Counted from the stretch's first letter, positions 26,331 through 37,185 are shown. The stretch is 64,000 bases of DNA from Robertmurraya kyonggiensis (GCF_005116465.1 NZ_SWBM01000001.1:682001-746000); one strand, 5' to 3'. Program-made: numbers and translations. The notes: generated by a model not told the origin, from the sequence alone.

Positions 26331-26493
26331 GTGATATTGGGGACTCGTCATTGGTAAAATATTCATAGATACTCCTTATGACTTGAGGCTGTTGTTAGAA
26401 AGAATACATACGATTATACTAAGTCTCATTCGTTCTTACTTCATACGTGAAAGCTATGATAGTTTACTTTTATATCGGGAATTGTCATAATTA

Positions 26494-26521
26494 TTGTAAA
26501 TGAGTAAGTTTGTAATATAAA
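26494..26521 (+). promoter_or_regulatory. Possible promoter of the signal peptidase gene
   Basis: TTGTAA (26494-26499), 16 bases, TATAAA (26516-26521), 55 bases before the start. The remainder of 26331-26575 shows no other feature. Confidence 0.45.
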
Positions 26522-26575
26522 GCGTGCCATTATAGATTAATTTAACTGTACATATGAAATGGTGGGGATTGATAA

Positions 26576-27127
26576 GTGGCGAAGAAAAAAAATGAGCTTT
26601 GGGAATGGACAAAGGCACTAATAATAGCTGTTCTGTTAGCAGTTGTCATACGGTTTTTCTTATTTGCACCAATTGTGGTAGATGGAGAATCCATGATGCC
26701 AACTTTGCATGATCAGGATCGTATGATTGTGAATAAATTTAGCTATAAAATAGGTGAACCAGAACGATTTGATATAATCGTCTTTCATGCACCGGAAAAT
26801 AAAGATTATATAAAGAGAATCATCGGACTTCCTGGTGATAAGATTGAATATCGGAACGATACGCTTTATGTGAATGGAGAGGCAATAGAGGAGTCATACT
26901 TAGATGAGTTCAAGAATCAAGTGATCGATGGACCATTAACGGAGCCTTTTACACTTGAAGAGCTTACAGGGCAAGAAACTGTACCTGAGGGTCATTTGTT
27001 TGTAATGGGGGATAATAGACGCTATAGCAAGGATAGTCGTCATATCGGAACCATACCAATGGAAAAAGTATTAGGGAATACCAGTATGATTTACTGGCCT
27101 CTTGAGGATATAGGCATCGTTGATTAA
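26576..27127 (+). CDS. lepB: Type I signal peptidase
   Basis: Cleaves Sec and Tat signal peptides on the outer face of the membrane. One N-terminal transmembrane helix (about 12-31), catalytic Ser39 in GESMMPTL, catalytic Lys80 in [12 protein letters not shown], and the GDNR..SKDSR box near the C-terminus. 183 residues, the short Gram-positive (SipS/SipT) type. GTG start. B. subtilis lacks a signal peptidase gene at this exact place, but several other Bacillaceae have one between rplS and rbgA. Confidence 0.95.
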   Translation: MAKKKNELWEWTKALIIAVLLAVVIRFFLFAPIVVDGESMMPTLHDQDRMIVNKFSYKIGEPERFDIIVFHAPENKDYIKRIIGLPGDKIEYRNDTLYVNGEAIEESYLDEFKNQVIDGPLTEPFTLEELTGQETVPEGHLFVMGDNRRYSKDSRHIGTIPMEKVLGNTSMIYWPLEDIGIVD

Positions 27128-27152
27128 CAACATAGTAAAAGGGGGTGTAGTC

Positions 27153-28016
27153 ATGACGATACAATGGTTTCCTGGACATATGGCGAAAGCTCGCCGACAA
27201 GTAACAGAAAAGCTGAAGCTAGTTGATATTATTTTCGAATTGGTGGATGCAAGAATACCATATTCCTCCCGAAATCCAATGATCGATGAGATCATTCAGC
27301 ATAAACCACGTTTGGTACTTCTGAATAAAGCGGATATGGCTGATAAGGAAGTAACAAAGGAATGGATTCGCTTTTTTGATGAGCAAGGGATTAAGTCTTT
27401 GGCGATCAATTCACACGCTGGTGCTGGAATGAAGGATATCGTTATTGCTGCAAAATCGATTCTAAAAGAAAAATTCGATCGAATGGAAGCAAAAGGAGTT
27501 AAACCAAGAGCAATCAGAGCAATGATTGTAGGGATACCGAATGTTGGGAAATCAACATTAATCAATCGGTTGGCTAAAAAGAATATTGCTAAAACAGGTA
27601 ATACACCTGGTGTGACAAAAGCGCAGCAATGGATTAAGGTCGGAAAAGAACTTGAATTATTAGATACACCAGGAATTCTTTGGCCCAAATTTGAGGACCA
27701 AGAGGTTGGTTCAAAGCTTGCTTTAACAGGAGCGATTAAAGATACCATCCTAAACCTCCAAGACGTCTGTATTTACGGTTTACGCTTTTTGGAGAGGGAA
27801 TATCCACATCGTTTAAAGGAACGCTATAGCCTCGAAGTAATTCCTGAAGACGTTGTTGAGTTATTTAATGAAATTGGCAAACGACGAGGCGCCCTCATGA
27901 GCGGTGGAGAAATCAATTATGATAAAGTGACTGAACTTGTCATTCGTGATATCCGTTCCGAACAATTCGGTCCATTGTCATTTGAAAAACCAAATGAGAC
28001 AGAAACGAACGAATAA
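27153..28016 (+). CDS. rbgA: RbgA (YlqF) 50S ribosome assembly GTPase
   Basis: Circularly permuted GTPase needed for late 50S assembly. Order G4 (NKAD) before G1 ([14 protein letters not shown]) and G3 (DTPGILWP), N-terminal [12 protein letters not shown] with the catalytic His, and a C-terminal helical ANTAR-like domain. ATG 27153 with AAGGGGGTG upstream gives 287 residues and the same N-terminus as B. subtilis; the earlier in-frame start at 27120 lies inside the signal peptidase gene. A terminator follows. Confidence 0.97.
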   Translation: MTIQWFPGHMAKARRQVTEKLKLVDIIFELVDARIPYSSRNPMIDEIIQHKPRLVLLNKADMADKEVTKEWIRFFDEQGIKSLAINSHAGAGMKDIVIAAKSILKEKFDRMEAKGVKPRAIRAMIVGIPNVGKSTLINRLAKKNIAKTGNTPGVTKAQQWIKVGKELELLDTPGILWPKFEDQEVGSKLALTGAIKDTILNLQDVCIYGLRFLEREYPHRLKERYSLEVIPEDVVELFNEIGKRRGALMSGGEINYDKVTELVIRDIRSEQFGPLSFEKPNETETNE

Positions 28017-28023
28017 TAATAGA

Positions 28024-28062
28024 AAAGACCTTCTTAGCTCAATGAGGAAGGTCTTTACTTTT
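28024..28062 (+). terminator. Intrinsic terminator of rbgA
   Basis: AAAGACCTTC (28024-28033) pairs perfectly with GAAGGTCTTT (28047-28056), then ACTTTTTT. Confidence 0.85.
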
Positions 28063-28118
28063 TTCAAAAGTAACCGATACATTAACTAAGTAGTTTTAAG
28101 AGAGTGAGGCAGTTCAAC

Positions 28119-28889
28119 TTGAGTACATACACAATAAAAGAAATAGAAGAAAGACTTAAATCGATTCAATTCTCTGATAATCCTTTTTTAGAAGAGGTTA
28201 GATTAGATAGCCGTAAAGGCGCCCAGCAGTTGCTAAACAAATGGCATAATCGCTATAAGCAACAGCAACAAGTTGAAGAAAAGTTTCTCTCTATGTCAAG
28301 TTATGAGAGAGACCTCCGTAAGCAAGGCTATCGATTTATCGGAGGAATTGATGAAGTTGGCCGAGGACCGCTTGCAGGACCCGTTGTTGCGGCTTGTGTC
28401 ATCCTGCCAGAGGACTTTAAGTTATTTGGTCTCGATGACTCTAAGAAGCTATCTGAAGGGAAACGTGAGGAATTTTACGAATATATAAAAGAGCAAGCTG
28501 TTTCTATTGGAATTGGCATTATTGAAGCAGAGGAAATTGATTCGATAAATATTTACGAGGCTACGAAAAAAGCAATGCTTTCAGCCATCCAACAATTGTC
28601 CGTAAAGCCTGATTTCTTATTAATTGATGCAATGCCATTACAAACACCATTTCCAACTGAGTCGATTATAAAAGGTGATGGAAAAAGTATTTCGATTGCT
28701 GCTGCATCAGTTATTGCCAAGGTTACAAGAGACCGTATGATGAAGGAAATTGATCAGGAATATCCATACTATCATTTTTCAAAAAATATGGGCTATGGTA
28801 CGAAAGACCACTTGTTAGGACTCGAGGAACATGGCATTTCTCCATATCATAGAAAAAGCTTTGAACCGATAAAAAGCATGCTGAAATGA
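28119..28889 (+). CDS. rnhB: Ribonuclease HII
   Basis: Removes ribonucleotides and RNA-DNA hybrids from DNA. Catalytic motif GGIDEVGRGPLAGPVVAAC, GLDDSKKLSEGKREE, DAM (about 170) and the GDGKSISIAAASVIAKVTRD block. I choose TTG 28119 (GAGTGAGG nine bases upstream, 256 residues), giving an MSTYTIKEIEERL start like that of B. subtilis, over GTG 28104, which overlaps the ribosome binding site. Confidence 0.94.
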   Translation: MSTYTIKEIEERLKSIQFSDNPFLEEVRLDSRKGAQQLLNKWHNRYKQQQQVEEKFLSMSSYERDLRKQGYRFIGGIDEVGRGPLAGPVVAACVILPEDFKLFGLDDSKKLSEGKREEFYEYIKEQAVSIGIGIIEAEEIDSINIYEATKKAMLSAIQQLSVKPDFLLIDAMPLQTPFPTESIIKGDGKSISIAAASVIAKVTRDRMMKEIDQEYPYYHFSKNMGYGTKDHLLGLEEHGISPYHRKSFEPIKSMLK

Positions 28890-28899
28890 GAGGATACGA

Positions 28900-30615
28900 A
28901 TGTTAGCAAGCTTCATACACTCACTACAAAAGCAGAATATGAACCCTCAAAATACAAATCGAAGCTTTCAACCGGGGCAAATTTTTCATGGGAAAGTCTT
29001 GAAGCTATTTCCACAGCAAACAGCAGAGATTCAAATAGGAAATCAAAAGCTGATTGCGAAGCTTGAAGTTCCTTTGTCGGCGGAAGCGAGATATTGGTTT
29101 CAGGTACAACCAGGGGAAGGGAAGGTCCACTTAAAAGTGTTGCATATGGCTGATACTGGTAGCCATTCTCAAGCTCCTGTAGCTTCGACATTATTAAAAC
29201 AATTTAATCTTCCACTCACAAAAGAAAACCAAGAGACGGTTAACTTTTTTCTAAAGGAACAGCTCCCGATTACCAAAGCTTCGATTCAAGGAGCTGTAGG
29301 TTTACTAGAAGGCAACAATGATCTTAATGATGGATTAGCGGCTTTAAAGGAAATGGTGACGAAAAATCTCCCGATGACGAAAGATATTTTTGCGGGCGTA
29401 CTGTCAAATGTCAAGAATGAACCGATACACAACCTCATGGAGACCCTTCAAACACGCCTGAGTGAGGGAACAGTAACAAAAAAAGGCCAACAGCTAATCT
29501 CCGTGCTAAATCAGTTCATCATGACGGGACAGGAGAAAACAAGCCAGAAAATCATTAGTGATCTGATGCGAATTTGGTTGAACCCAAATGGAGATAAAGA
29601 TTCACAATCTGCGCTAAGTATACTTCAAAAGCTTTCTATTGTTGAGAGGAAACCTGAAGGGCAATTGTTACTGGAGATAGGTGGACGGCTACTGCAAAAT
29701 CCAAACTCAACATTATCACAAAACGCTAGCGATAGATTAACGCATGCCTTGCAAAACAATCAAGAAGTTCTAGTTAAGCATGCCATTTCAACTGAAGTAG
29801 AAAATGGTAAAGATTCACATACATTGTTATTGAACAAGCCAGAAGGCATTGCTAAAGTCTCTTCTTTTGTTCACGAACAGGCTCGTAATGACTCGAAGGT
29901 GTTTAATGAGCAAGAATCAACTCTCCTTGGTAAAGTTATTGGTGAAGTGCAAGCAGGACAGGTGAATTGGGAAGATGGCAAAACCGTATTAGATCAGTTC
30001 AAAAACCTTGTTAGCAAACTGGGACTCAATTATGAACATAGCTTTGGTTTAGGGTTTAAGGATGAATTTCTGCAGGAACTCCCGAAGCAAGATGCTTTAA
30101 AAGCGATGTTACTTCAAGTAATAGGTGACGACGTTCAGCCTTCTGTTAAAGAGGCGGCAGAACAGCTCTTGAACAAAATTACTGGGATACAGCTTTTATC
30201 GCAGGATTCGGGGCTTGTTCAACAATATGTGATGCAAATTCCATTAACCTTTTGGAATAAAACAACGGAATTAACGGTGCAATGGAATGGACGTAAGAAG
30301 GAAAATGGTCAGATTGATCCGAATTATTGCCGGGTTCTTTTCTATCTTGATTTGGAACACATGCATGAGGTTATTGTAGATATGCAAATCCAAAATAAGA
30401 TCATGAATATTTCCATTATTAATGATGTAAAAGATATAAAATTCATATCCCAGCCCTTTATCGAGAACTTAAAGGATAATCTTGAAAAACAAGGCTTTAA
30501 GCTTAGTGATATTCATTTTCTTTCGACGAATGAACAAAGGGAGAAGCAGCAGAAAAAGATCCCCAATCAAATCTATCAATCTAGTTCATACAGTGGAGTG
30601 GATATTAAGATATGA
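28900..30615 (+). CDS. ylqG: YlqG-like protein with FliK-type C-terminal domain, function unknown
   Basis: 571 residues. Gln/Lys/Leu-rich N-terminal two thirds without a motif I recognise beyond an early beta-rich section (GQIFHGKVLKLFPQQTAEIQ). The last 120 residues (YVMQIPLTFWNKTTELTVQW onward) resemble the hook-length control (FliK/Flg_hook) C-terminal domain. It overlaps ylqH by 4 bases, and ylqH resembles the tail of FlhB, the natural partner of FliK. The pair is found at this place in Bacillus, outside the fla operon. Inference: a FliK/FlhB-like switch acting on something other than, or additional to, the main hook. Confidence 0.8.
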   Translation: MLASFIHSLQKQNMNPQNTNRSFQPGQIFHGKVLKLFPQQTAEIQIGNQKLIAKLEVPLSAEARYWFQVQPGEGKVHLKVLHMADTGSHSQAPVASTLLKQFNLPLTKENQETVNFFLKEQLPITKASIQGAVGLLEGNNDLNDGLAALKEMVTKNLPMTKDIFAGVLSNVKNEPIHNLMETLQTRLSEGTVTKKGQQLISVLNQFIMTGQEKTSQKIISDLMRIWLNPNGDKDSQSALSILQKLSIVERKPEGQLLLEIGGRLLQNPNSTLSQNASDRLTHALQNNQEVLVKHAISTEVENGKDSHTLLLNKPEGIAKVSSFVHEQARNDSKVFNEQESTLLGKVIGEVQAGQVNWEDGKTVLDQFKNLVSKLGLNYEHSFGLGFKDEFLQELPKQDALKAMLLQVIGDDVQPSVKEAAEQLLNKITGIQLLSQDSGLVQQYVMQIPLTFWNKTTELTVQWNGRKKENGQIDPNYCRVLFYLDLEHMHEVIVDMQIQNKIMNISIINDVKDIKFISQPFIENLKDNLEKQGFKLSDIHFLSTNEQREKQQKKIPNQIYQSSSYSGVDIKI

Positions 30616-30902
30616 GAGAGCATGAAGAGAAGCAGGTACGAAAAGAAGCGATTGCATTAAGATACGACTCTACAAAAGATGAGGCACCAAAAGTGTTAGC
30701 TAAAGGGAAGGGTCTTGTAGCAGACAATATTCTTGAACAAGCTGCAGCCCATGAAGTTCCTATTCAAGAAGATGCCTCATTAGTTGAGTTATTGGGAAAG
30801 CTGAACATCAATGAAACGATTCCTGAGGAATTATATCAAGCTGTGGCAGAAGTATTTGCTTTTATTTATAGGACAAATAAAGAAGTTGGTAGTAGGAAAT
30901 AA
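30612..30902 (+). CDS. ylqH: YlqH, FlhB C-terminal-domain-like protein
   Basis: 96 residues resembling only the cytoplasmic tail of FlhB: AIALRYDSTKDEAPKVLAKG and IPEELYQAVAEVFAFIYR match the FlhB segments after the autocleavage site (compare IALKYDEHKLDAPFVVAKG and IPEEFFKAVAEILAYVYR in FlhB of this same window). No transmembrane segments and no NPTH site are present. The ATG overlaps the ylqG stop, so they are coupled. Function unknown. Confidence 0.9.
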   Translation: MREHEEKQVRKEAIALRYDSTKDEAPKVLAKGKGLVADNILEQAAAHEVPIQEDASLVELLGKLNINETIPEELYQAVAEVFAFIYRTNKEVGSRK

Positions 30903-30921
30903 CGAATCTACCAATTTTTTT

Positions 30922-31140
30922 TATGTCTAGCTCCAACGCCTACGCGTGCGCAAACTCCGGGTCACCAGGTAAAAATTGAAGTGCATTTTTACTACCTACG
31001 ATAAGTCAACTATGAATTGCTTACGCAATTCAAGTTTCCTATATCGAAAGAACATGCCCCTCCAGTTTGTACGGCGATGAGCACTAAGGAAAGCTCCTTA
31101 GAATAATCTTCGCAGGAACAATCTGTCCTTTGATTGTTCC
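30922..31140. repeat. Intergenic repeat/hairpin cluster between ylqH and sucC
   Basis: GTCTAGCTCCAACGCC near the left end resembles, in reverse orientation, the GAGCTGGAC portion of the repeat element at 14942-15109. Three perfect hairpins follow: GAATTG/CAATTC (31014-31031), CTAAGGA/TCCTTAG (31084-31101) and GGAACAAT/ATTGTTCC (31115-31140). No gene is seen in the 451-base gap (30903-31353); its right end holds the sucC promoter. Confidence 0.6.
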
Positions 31141-31285
31141 GATGGCACTTACACTTTTCTTATTATACAAAAATAAAAGAATATTATAATTTTTGGCATA
31201 ATGGTAGACAACTTATTTTTAGAATTATAAAATGAAAGCGCAGTCTATTATTTATCAAGCAAGAGTAAAAGGAGTTTGTTTCTAT

Positions 31286-31314
31286 TTGCTTACATAAAGT
31301 AGTAGAATTATATG
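31286..31314 (+). promoter_or_regulatory. Possible promoter of sucC-sucD
   Basis: TTGCTT (31286-31291), 17 bases, TATATG (31309-31314), 40 bases ahead of the start. Modest match. Confidence 0.4.
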
Positions 31315-31353
31315 TATTATGAAACCCTTTTACATCAATAAGGAGGATGGGAA

Positions 31354-32514
31354 ATGAATATTCACGAGTACCAAGGTAAGGAAATCCTGAAGTCATTTGG
31401 GGTATCCGTTCCTAACGGAAAAGTGGCTTTCACCGTTGAAGAAGCTGTTGAAGCAGCAAAGGAATTAGGCACTGCAGTTTGTGTTGTTAAAGCACAAATT
31501 CATGCTGGGGGACGTGGAAAAGCTGGTGGTGTAAAAGTTGCGAAGAGCCTAGACGAGGTTCGAACATACGCTAGTGAAATTTTAGGAAAAACACTTGTTA
31601 CTCACCAAACAGGTCCAGAGGGGAAAGAAGTAAAACGCTTATTAATTGAAGAAGGCTGCGATATTAAGAAAGAATATTATGTAGGATTGGTACTTGATCG
31701 TGCAACATCTCGCGTTGTTCTGATGGCTTCGGAAGAAGGCGGAACTGAGATTGAAGAAGTTGCTGAAAAAACACCGGAGAAAATTTTCAAAGAGGAAATT
31801 GATCCTGTTGTAGGTTTACAACCGTTCCAGGCTCGCAGAATTGCTTTTAATATTAATATTCCAAAGGAATTAGTAAATAAAGCAGTCAAATTTATGATGG
31901 GTCTATATCAAGCATATATTGAAAAAGACTGCTCTATTGCTGAAATTAACCCACTTGTTGTAACAGGTGATGGGGATGTTATGGCATTAGATGCTAAATT
32001 AAATTTTGATTCCAATGCACTTTATCGTCAAAAAGATGTATTAGCCTATCGTGATCTTGAAGAAGAGGATCCGAAGGAAATCGAAGCATCTAAGTACGAT
32101 TTAAGTTATATTTCTTTAGATGGCAACATTGGTTGTATGGTTAATGGTGCTGGTCTTGCGATGGCTACAATGGACATCGTTAAGCATTACGGTGGGGACC
32201 CGGCTAACTTCCTTGATGTTGGTGGCGGTGCCACTGCTGAGAAAGTAACTGAAGCATTCAAAATCATCCTTTCTGATAAGAACGTGAAAGGTATTTTTGT
32301 TAATATCTTTGGCGGAATCATGAAATGTGACGTCATTGCTACAGGTGTTGTAGAAGCAGCGAAGCAAGTAGGATTAAGCGTGCCATTAGTTGTACGTTTA
32401 GAGGGTACTAATGTTGAAATCGGTAAGAAAATTCTTGCTGAATCCGATATTGATATCATTGCTGCTGATTCAATGGCAGATGGCGCACAAAAAATTGTTT
32501 CATTAGTTGGATAA
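31354..32514 (+). CDS. sucC: Succinyl-CoA synthetase beta subunit (ADP-forming)
   Basis: TCA-cycle enzyme that makes ATP from succinyl-CoA with SucD. N-terminal ATP-grasp domain (starts [17 protein letters not shown], contains [14 protein letters not shown]) and C-terminal CoA-ligase domain ([30 protein letters not shown]). 386 residues. AAGGAGGATGGG precedes the ATG. 88 bases before sucD in the conserved ylqH-sucC-sucD-dprA order. Confidence 0.98.
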   Translation: MNIHEYQGKEILKSFGVSVPNGKVAFTVEEAVEAAKELGTAVCVVKAQIHAGGRGKAGGVKVAKSLDEVRTYASEILGKTLVTHQTGPEGKEVKRLLIEEGCDIKKEYYVGLVLDRATSRVVLMASEEGGTEIEEVAEKTPEKIFKEEIDPVVGLQPFQARRIAFNINIPKELVNKAVKFMMGLYQAYIEKDCSIAEINPLVVTGDGDVMALDAKLNFDSNALYRQKDVLAYRDLEEEDPKEIEASKYDLSYISLDGNIGCMVNGAGLAMATMDIVKHYGGDPANFLDVGGGATAEKVTEAFKIILSDKNVKGIFVNIFGGIMKCDVIATGVVEAAKQVGLSVPLVVRLEGTNVEIGKKILAESDIDIIAADSMADGAQKIVSLVG

Positions 32515-32602
32515 GGTTCAGCTAATTACGACTTCTGTAAGTCGAGCGGGCAACTTTTTATCTAGATCTTGAGAAACGCAAATCAGAAAGGAGAAAGATC
32601 TC

Positions 32603-33505
32603 GTGAGTGTATTTATTAATAAAGATACGAAAGTAATTGTACAAGGGATTACAGGCTCTACTGCCCTTTTTCATACAAAACAAATGCTAGATTATGGGAC
32701 TCAAATTGTTGGAGGAACGACTCCTGGTAAAGGTGGCATGGAGGTAGAAGGTGTACCTGTATTTAATACGGTAAAAGAAGCGGTAGCAGCTACAGGTGCA
32801 ACTGCATCTGTCATCTATGTACCAGCTCCATTTGCTGCTGATGCTATTCTTGAAGCTGTGGATGCAGAGTTAGACCTTGCAATCTGTATTACAGAGCATA
32901 TCCCAGTACTAGATATGGTTAAGGTTAAACGCTATATGGAAGGCAAGAAAACTCGTTTAGTAGGACCAAACTGTCCTGGAGTGATTACGGCTGACGAATG
33001 TAAAATCGGGATCATGCCTGGATACATTCATACAAAGGGCCATGTTGGTGTTGTGTCCCGTTCTGGTACATTAACATACGAAGCGGTTCATCAATTAACT
33101 CAAGCTGGTATCGGTCAAACAACAGCTGTAGGTATTGGGGGAGACCCAGTTAACGGAACAAACTTCATCGATGTTTTGAAAGCCTTCAATGAAGACCCTG
33201 AAACTTACGCAGTTATTATGATTGGTGAGATCGGTGGTACAGCAGAGGAAGAAGCTGCTGAATGGGTAAAAGCGAACATGACTAAGCCTGTAGTAGGCTT
33301 TATCGGTGGACGTACAGCACCTCCAGGAAAGCGCATGGGTCACGCTGGTGCGATTATCTCTGGTGGTAAAGGTACTGCTGATGAAAAAATTCGCGTTATG
33401 AACGAGTGTGGAATTGCTGTAGCAGACACACCATCTGTCATGGGTGAAACATTAATTAAAGTTCTTAAAGAAAAAGGACTTTATGATAAATGTAAAACAC
33501 ATTAA
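32603..33505 (+). CDS. sucD: Succinyl-CoA synthetase alpha subunit
   Basis: CoA-binding subunit carrying the phosphohistidine. N-terminal Rossmann segment [17 protein letters not shown], CoA site [24 protein letters not shown], and the active-site His in [10 protein letters not shown] (about 246). 300 residues; GTG start with AAAGGAGAA upstream. Forms a heterodimer or heterotetramer with SucC. Confidence 0.98.
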   Translation: MSVFINKDTKVIVQGITGSTALFHTKQMLDYGTQIVGGTTPGKGGMEVEGVPVFNTVKEAVAATGATASVIYVPAPFAADAILEAVDAELDLAICITEHIPVLDMVKVKRYMEGKKTRLVGPNCPGVITADECKIGIMPGYIHTKGHVGVVSRSGTLTYEAVHQLTQAGIGQTTAVGIGGDPVNGTNFIDVLKAFNEDPETYAVIMIGEIGGTAEEEAAEWVKANMTKPVVGFIGGRTAPPGKRMGHAGAIISGGKGTADEKIRVMNECGIAVADTPSVMGETLIKVLKEKGLYDKCKTH

Positions 33506-33512
33506 TTAATGT

Positions 33513-33546
33513 ATGGTTAGTCCCTTCGTAATCGGAGGGGCTGACT
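33513..33546 (+). terminator. Probable terminator of sucCD
   Basis: GTTAGTCCCT and AGGGGCTGAC pair with two wobbles around TCGTAATCGG; the following T content is modest. Confidence 0.55.
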
Positions 33547-33573
33547 TATATTTAATTGTAGGAGGAAACTATA

Positions 33574-34440
33574 ATGGATGAATTTAAAAGACGGCTTGTC
33601 TCTTTGCACCATTGCAAAGGTATTAGCTGGAAGACCATTTATCAGCTCTTGAAGTTAGACCCACAGTTAACAACTTTATTTGATGAAAAGAAGATCCCTA
33701 CCTTACAACCCCCTCTAAAAGAAAAGTTCCTTGAAGACCTTCATTCTCCTTCCATTCAAGAACAAATCCATCACTATCACTTAAACAATATCCATATGAT
33801 TACTTTCTTTGACGACGAATATCCGCCAGCCTTAAAAGAAACGTATGAACCGCCTTGGGTATTATATGGAAAAGGGAAAATTGAATTTTTAAAAAGAGAT
33901 GTTAAACTAGCAGTTGTTGGTTCAAGAGCAGCCACAGACTACGGAAAAAAAGCGATAGATGCAATTTTTCCCAAATTAATTGAAAAAAATGTTCTTTTCG
34001 TTAGTGGACTAGCGACAGGTATTGATACGATTGCGCACCAGAAGGCAATAGAGCTTGGTGGTGAAACAATTGCAGTAATTGCTGGAGGGTTTTATCATAT
34101 CTATCCTAAAACGAATAAAGATTTGGCTTTGCGTATGATGAGGCATCAACTGGTTATTTCTGAATATCCACCGAATACAACACCTTCTAGATGGCATTTC
34201 CCAATGCGAAATCGTATTATTAGTGGGATGGCAAGTGGAACCTTTATCGTCGAAGCAAAACAAAAAAGCGGTTCACTTATTACCGCAAATTATGCTGTTC
34301 ATGAGGGTAGGGAGGTATTTGCTCTTCCGGGTAGTATTTTTAGCGACAATTCTGTGGGAACGAACGAACTAATTCAACAAGGCTCAAAATTGGTTCTAAA
34401 TGCAGAAGATATAATAGAAGAATTATTCTATTCCTGTTAA
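33574..34440 (+). CDS. dprA: DprA/Smf DNA-processing protein
   Basis: Loads RecA onto incoming single-stranded DNA during transformation and protects it. N-terminal SAM-like region, then the Rossmann-like DprA fold with AVVGSRAATDYG, FVSGLATGIDTIAHQ, AVIAGGF, FPMRNRIISG and GSLITANYA. 288 residues; no C-terminal winged helix, as in B. subtilis. Strong ribosome binding site (GTAGGAGG). Presence shows a component of competence but not that the cell is transformable. Confidence 0.96.
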   Translation: MDEFKRRLVSLHHCKGISWKTIYQLLKLDPQLTTLFDEKKIPTLQPPLKEKFLEDLHSPSIQEQIHHYHLNNIHMITFFDDEYPPALKETYEPPWVLYGKGKIEFLKRDVKLAVVGSRAATDYGKKAIDAIFPKLIEKNVLFVSGLATGIDTIAHQKAIELGGETIAVIAGGFYHIYPKTNKDLALRMMRHQLVISEYPPNTTPSRWHFPMRNRIISGMASGTFIVEAKQKSGSLITANYAVHEGREVFALPGSIFSDNSVGTNELIQQGSKLVLNAEDIIEELFYSC

Positions 34441-34823
34441 AAATTCAAAAAAAATTCGTCAAAAAAAATAAATTTTTGGAAAAAAGGTTGAAATTATCTT
34501 AAATCTAGTATACATTTTGCAACAGGTGAAGGATTAAGTATTTATAATTGACAAATGCCGCATTTTTGTTCTGAATATGGTGATTGGTACATCTGTGAGA
34601 GGGCCTTAAAGCATTGAATGGGAACATCATTTTTGTTCAATTGTGTAGAGGTGAAAGATTGCTATCCTTGACAGTTGTGAAAATTGCATATTTAATAATA
34701 ATGAATATTTAAAAAATTACCCGGTATGATTTTTAGGGGAAATGTTGATAATTATGGGGAAAATGAATGAACTATTTCGAATCCCTTAATAAATATAATA
34801 AACCCTCTTGAGGAGGACAATTG
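34441..34823 (+). promoter_or_regulatory. dprA-topA intergenic region with a sigma-A promoter
   Basis: A consensus TTGACA (34668-34673), 17 bases, TTTAAT (34691-34696) is the best promoter and gives a leader of about 120 bases before topA. A second TTGACA at 34549 lacks a good -10. No terminator is seen for dprA and no gene lies in this gap; a supercoiling-responsive topA promoter is plausible but not shown. Confidence 0.6.
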
Positions 34824-36899
34824 ATGTCAGATTTTCTTGTAATCGTTGAGTCACCTGCGAAGGCCAAAACGATTGAGAAGTATTTAGGAAAAAAATATAA
34901 AGTGAAAGCATCCATGGGACATATCCGTGACTTGCCAAAAAGTCAAACGGGTGTAGATGTGGAACATAATTATGAACCCAAGTATATTACGATCCGAGGC
35001 AAGGGTCCGGTTTTAAAAGAATTAAAAACTGCTGCGAAAAAAGCGAAGAAAATCTATCTCGCGGCCGACCCGGATCGTGAAGGGGAAGCAATAGCTTGGC
35101 ATTTAGCTCATAGTTTAGATATAGACATTCAATCTGATTGCCGTGTTGTATTTAATGAAATAACGAAGGATGCGATTAAAGAATCTTTCAAACATCCTCG
35201 GCCAATTAATATGGATTTAGTTGATGCCCAACAGGCGAGAAGAATTCTTGACCGTCTTGTAGGTTACAACATTAGCCCATTATTATGGAAGAAAGTTAAA
35301 AAGGGCTTAAGTGCAGGACGTGTACAATCGGTTGCTGTTCGTCTAATTATAGAACGTGAAAAAGAAATCCAAGAATTTGTACCTGAAGAATACTGGTCAA
35401 TTGATGCGGAGTTCTTAAAAGGAACGGAAAGCTTTGAAGGAAGCTTTTATGGTGTTAACAATAAAAAAATTGAATTAACATCTGAAGCTGAAGTACAAAA
35501 CATAATGAAGCAGTTAAATGGGAATAAGTATAAGGTTACCGCTGTAACGAAAAAGGAAAGAAAAAGAAATGCGGCTGCACCTTTTACAACTTCTTCACTG
35601 CAACAGGAAGCAGCGCGAAAACTAAATTTCCGTGCTAAAAAGACAATGATGCTAGCGCAGCAGCTGTACGAAGGTATCGACTTAGGTAAAGAAGGCACCG
35701 TCGGTTTAATTACATACATGAGAACGGATTCAACGAGAATATCAGAAGTGGCTCAAACTGAAGCTGCTGGATATATTGAATCTACTTATGGAGAACAATA
35801 TTTACCAACTGAAAAAAGAAAAGAGAAGAAAAATTCAAATGCACAGGATGCCCATGAAGCAATTCGACCAACGAGTACGCTTCGTGAACCAACAAGCATG
35901 AAGGATTTTCTCTCACGTGATCAATTACGTCTATATCGTTTGATTTGGGAACGGTTCGTAGCTAGTCAAATGGCTCCTGCTGTTATGGATACGATGAGTG
36001 TTGATTTGCAAAATGGGGAAGTTGTTTTCCGTGCAACGGGTTCGAAAGTCAAGTTTCCTGGTTTTATGAAGGTGTATGTAGAAGGAACGGACGACCAAAC
36101 TGAAGAAAAGAACAATATGCTTCCTGACTTAAAAGAAGGCGACGAAGTGTTCAAAAAAGATATTGAGCCAAAGCAACACTTTACGCAGCCGCCTCCTCGA
36201 TACACTGAAGCACGACTTGTTCGTACTTTAGAGGAATTAGGAATAGGAAGACCTTCTACCTTTGCGCCGACGCTAGATACGATTCAGAAACGTGGTTATG
36301 TGGCATTAGATAATAAACGTTTTGTTCCAACTGAACTTGGTGAAATCGTCCTTGAATTGGTCATGGAGTTTTTTCCGGAAATCATCGATGTTGAGTTTAC
36401 TGCGAAAATGGAGCAGGATCTTGATAATGTGGAAGATGGAAAAACAAAATGGGTAAATATTATTGATGATTTTTACAAGGATTTTGAGAAGCGTTTAAAA
36501 AAGGCCGAGCAGGAAATGGCTGAAGTGGAAATCAAAGATGAGCCGGCTGGAGAAGATTGTGAGCAATGTGGACATCCGATGGTCTTTAAAATGGGAAGAT
36601 ACGGAAAATTCATGGCTTGCAGCAACTTTCCTGATTGCCGAAATACAAAACCAATTGTGAAAGATATCGGTGTGAAATGTCCGAAGTGTGAAAAAGGAAA
36701 TATTATCGAACGCAAGAGTAAAAAGCGTCGGATTTTTTACGGCTGTGATCAATTCCCAGAATGTGACTTTATTTCTTGGGATAAACCTTTACCACGGAGC
36801 TGTCCTAAATGTGAAAGTCTTCTTGTTGAGAAGAAGCTTAAAAAGGGAATTCAAGTTCAGTGCGTAAATTGTGACTATAAAGAGGAGCCACAAAGCTAA
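34824..36899 (+). CDS. topA: DNA topoisomerase I (type IA)
   Basis: Relaxes negative supercoils. Toprim domain at the N-terminus ([33 protein letters not shown] with the DxDxE-type acid cluster), active-site Tyr in [11 protein letters not shown] (about 296), and three C-terminal zinc ribbons (CEQC...C..C, CPKC...C, CPKC...C..C). 691 residues from ATG 34824, which has GAGGAGG seven bases upstream; the TTG three bases earlier is less likely. trmFO, which normally follows, is absent. Confidence 0.98.
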   Translation: MSDFLVIVESPAKAKTIEKYLGKKYKVKASMGHIRDLPKSQTGVDVEHNYEPKYITIRGKGPVLKELKTAAKKAKKIYLAADPDREGEAIAWHLAHSLDIDIQSDCRVVFNEITKDAIKESFKHPRPINMDLVDAQQARRILDRLVGYNISPLLWKKVKKGLSAGRVQSVAVRLIIEREKEIQEFVPEEYWSIDAEFLKGTESFEGSFYGVNNKKIELTSEAEVQNIMKQLNGNKYKVTAVTKKERKRNAAAPFTTSSLQQEAARKLNFRAKKTMMLAQQLYEGIDLGKEGTVGLITYMRTDSTRISEVAQTEAAGYIESTYGEQYLPTEKRKEKKNSNAQDAHEAIRPTSTLREPTSMKDFLSRDQLRLYRLIWERFVASQMAPAVMDTMSVDLQNGEVVFRATGSKVKFPGFMKVYVEGTDDQTEEKNNMLPDLKEGDEVFKKDIEPKQHFTQPPPRYTEARLVRTLEELGIGRPSTFAPTLDTIQKRGYVALDNKRFVPTELGEIVLELVMEFFPEIIDVEFTAKMEQDLDNVEDGKTKWVNIIDDFYKDFEKRLKKAEQEMAEVEIKDEPAGEDCEQCGHPMVFKMGRYGKFMACSNFPDCRNTKPIVKDIGVKCPKCEKGNIIERKSKKRRIFYGCDQFPECDFISWDKPLPRSCPKCESLLVEKKLKKGIQVQCVNCDYKEEPQS

Positions 36900-36902
36900 G
36901 AA

Positions 36903-36927
36903 GGGTGAGCAAACTGCTCACTCTTTT
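36903..36927 (+). terminator. Intrinsic terminator of topA
   Basis: GGGTGAGCA (36903-36911) pairs with TGCTCACTC (36915-36923, one wobble), then TTTT. Confidence 0.8.
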
Positions 36928-37185
36928 GTGTGCGCTCTTAAAACATTTGCTGGTATTTGAAACTTTTATAATTCTTAATTCGTATAATAAAACGAATAGT
37001 CGAATTTTCGAGTTGTCGTAAGGAATTCAAAAAGAATGACAATATCATCTTGCAAGTTATATGTAAATGGTATTTAATAAGTAGTCGGGTATGATTTTCA
37101 CAAGTGTTCAGCTGTTTTATTAAATTTGTATTTTTGAAGCGTAATACAAACAATTCAGAACTTTGTGAAAAATTTGTAAATTTTC

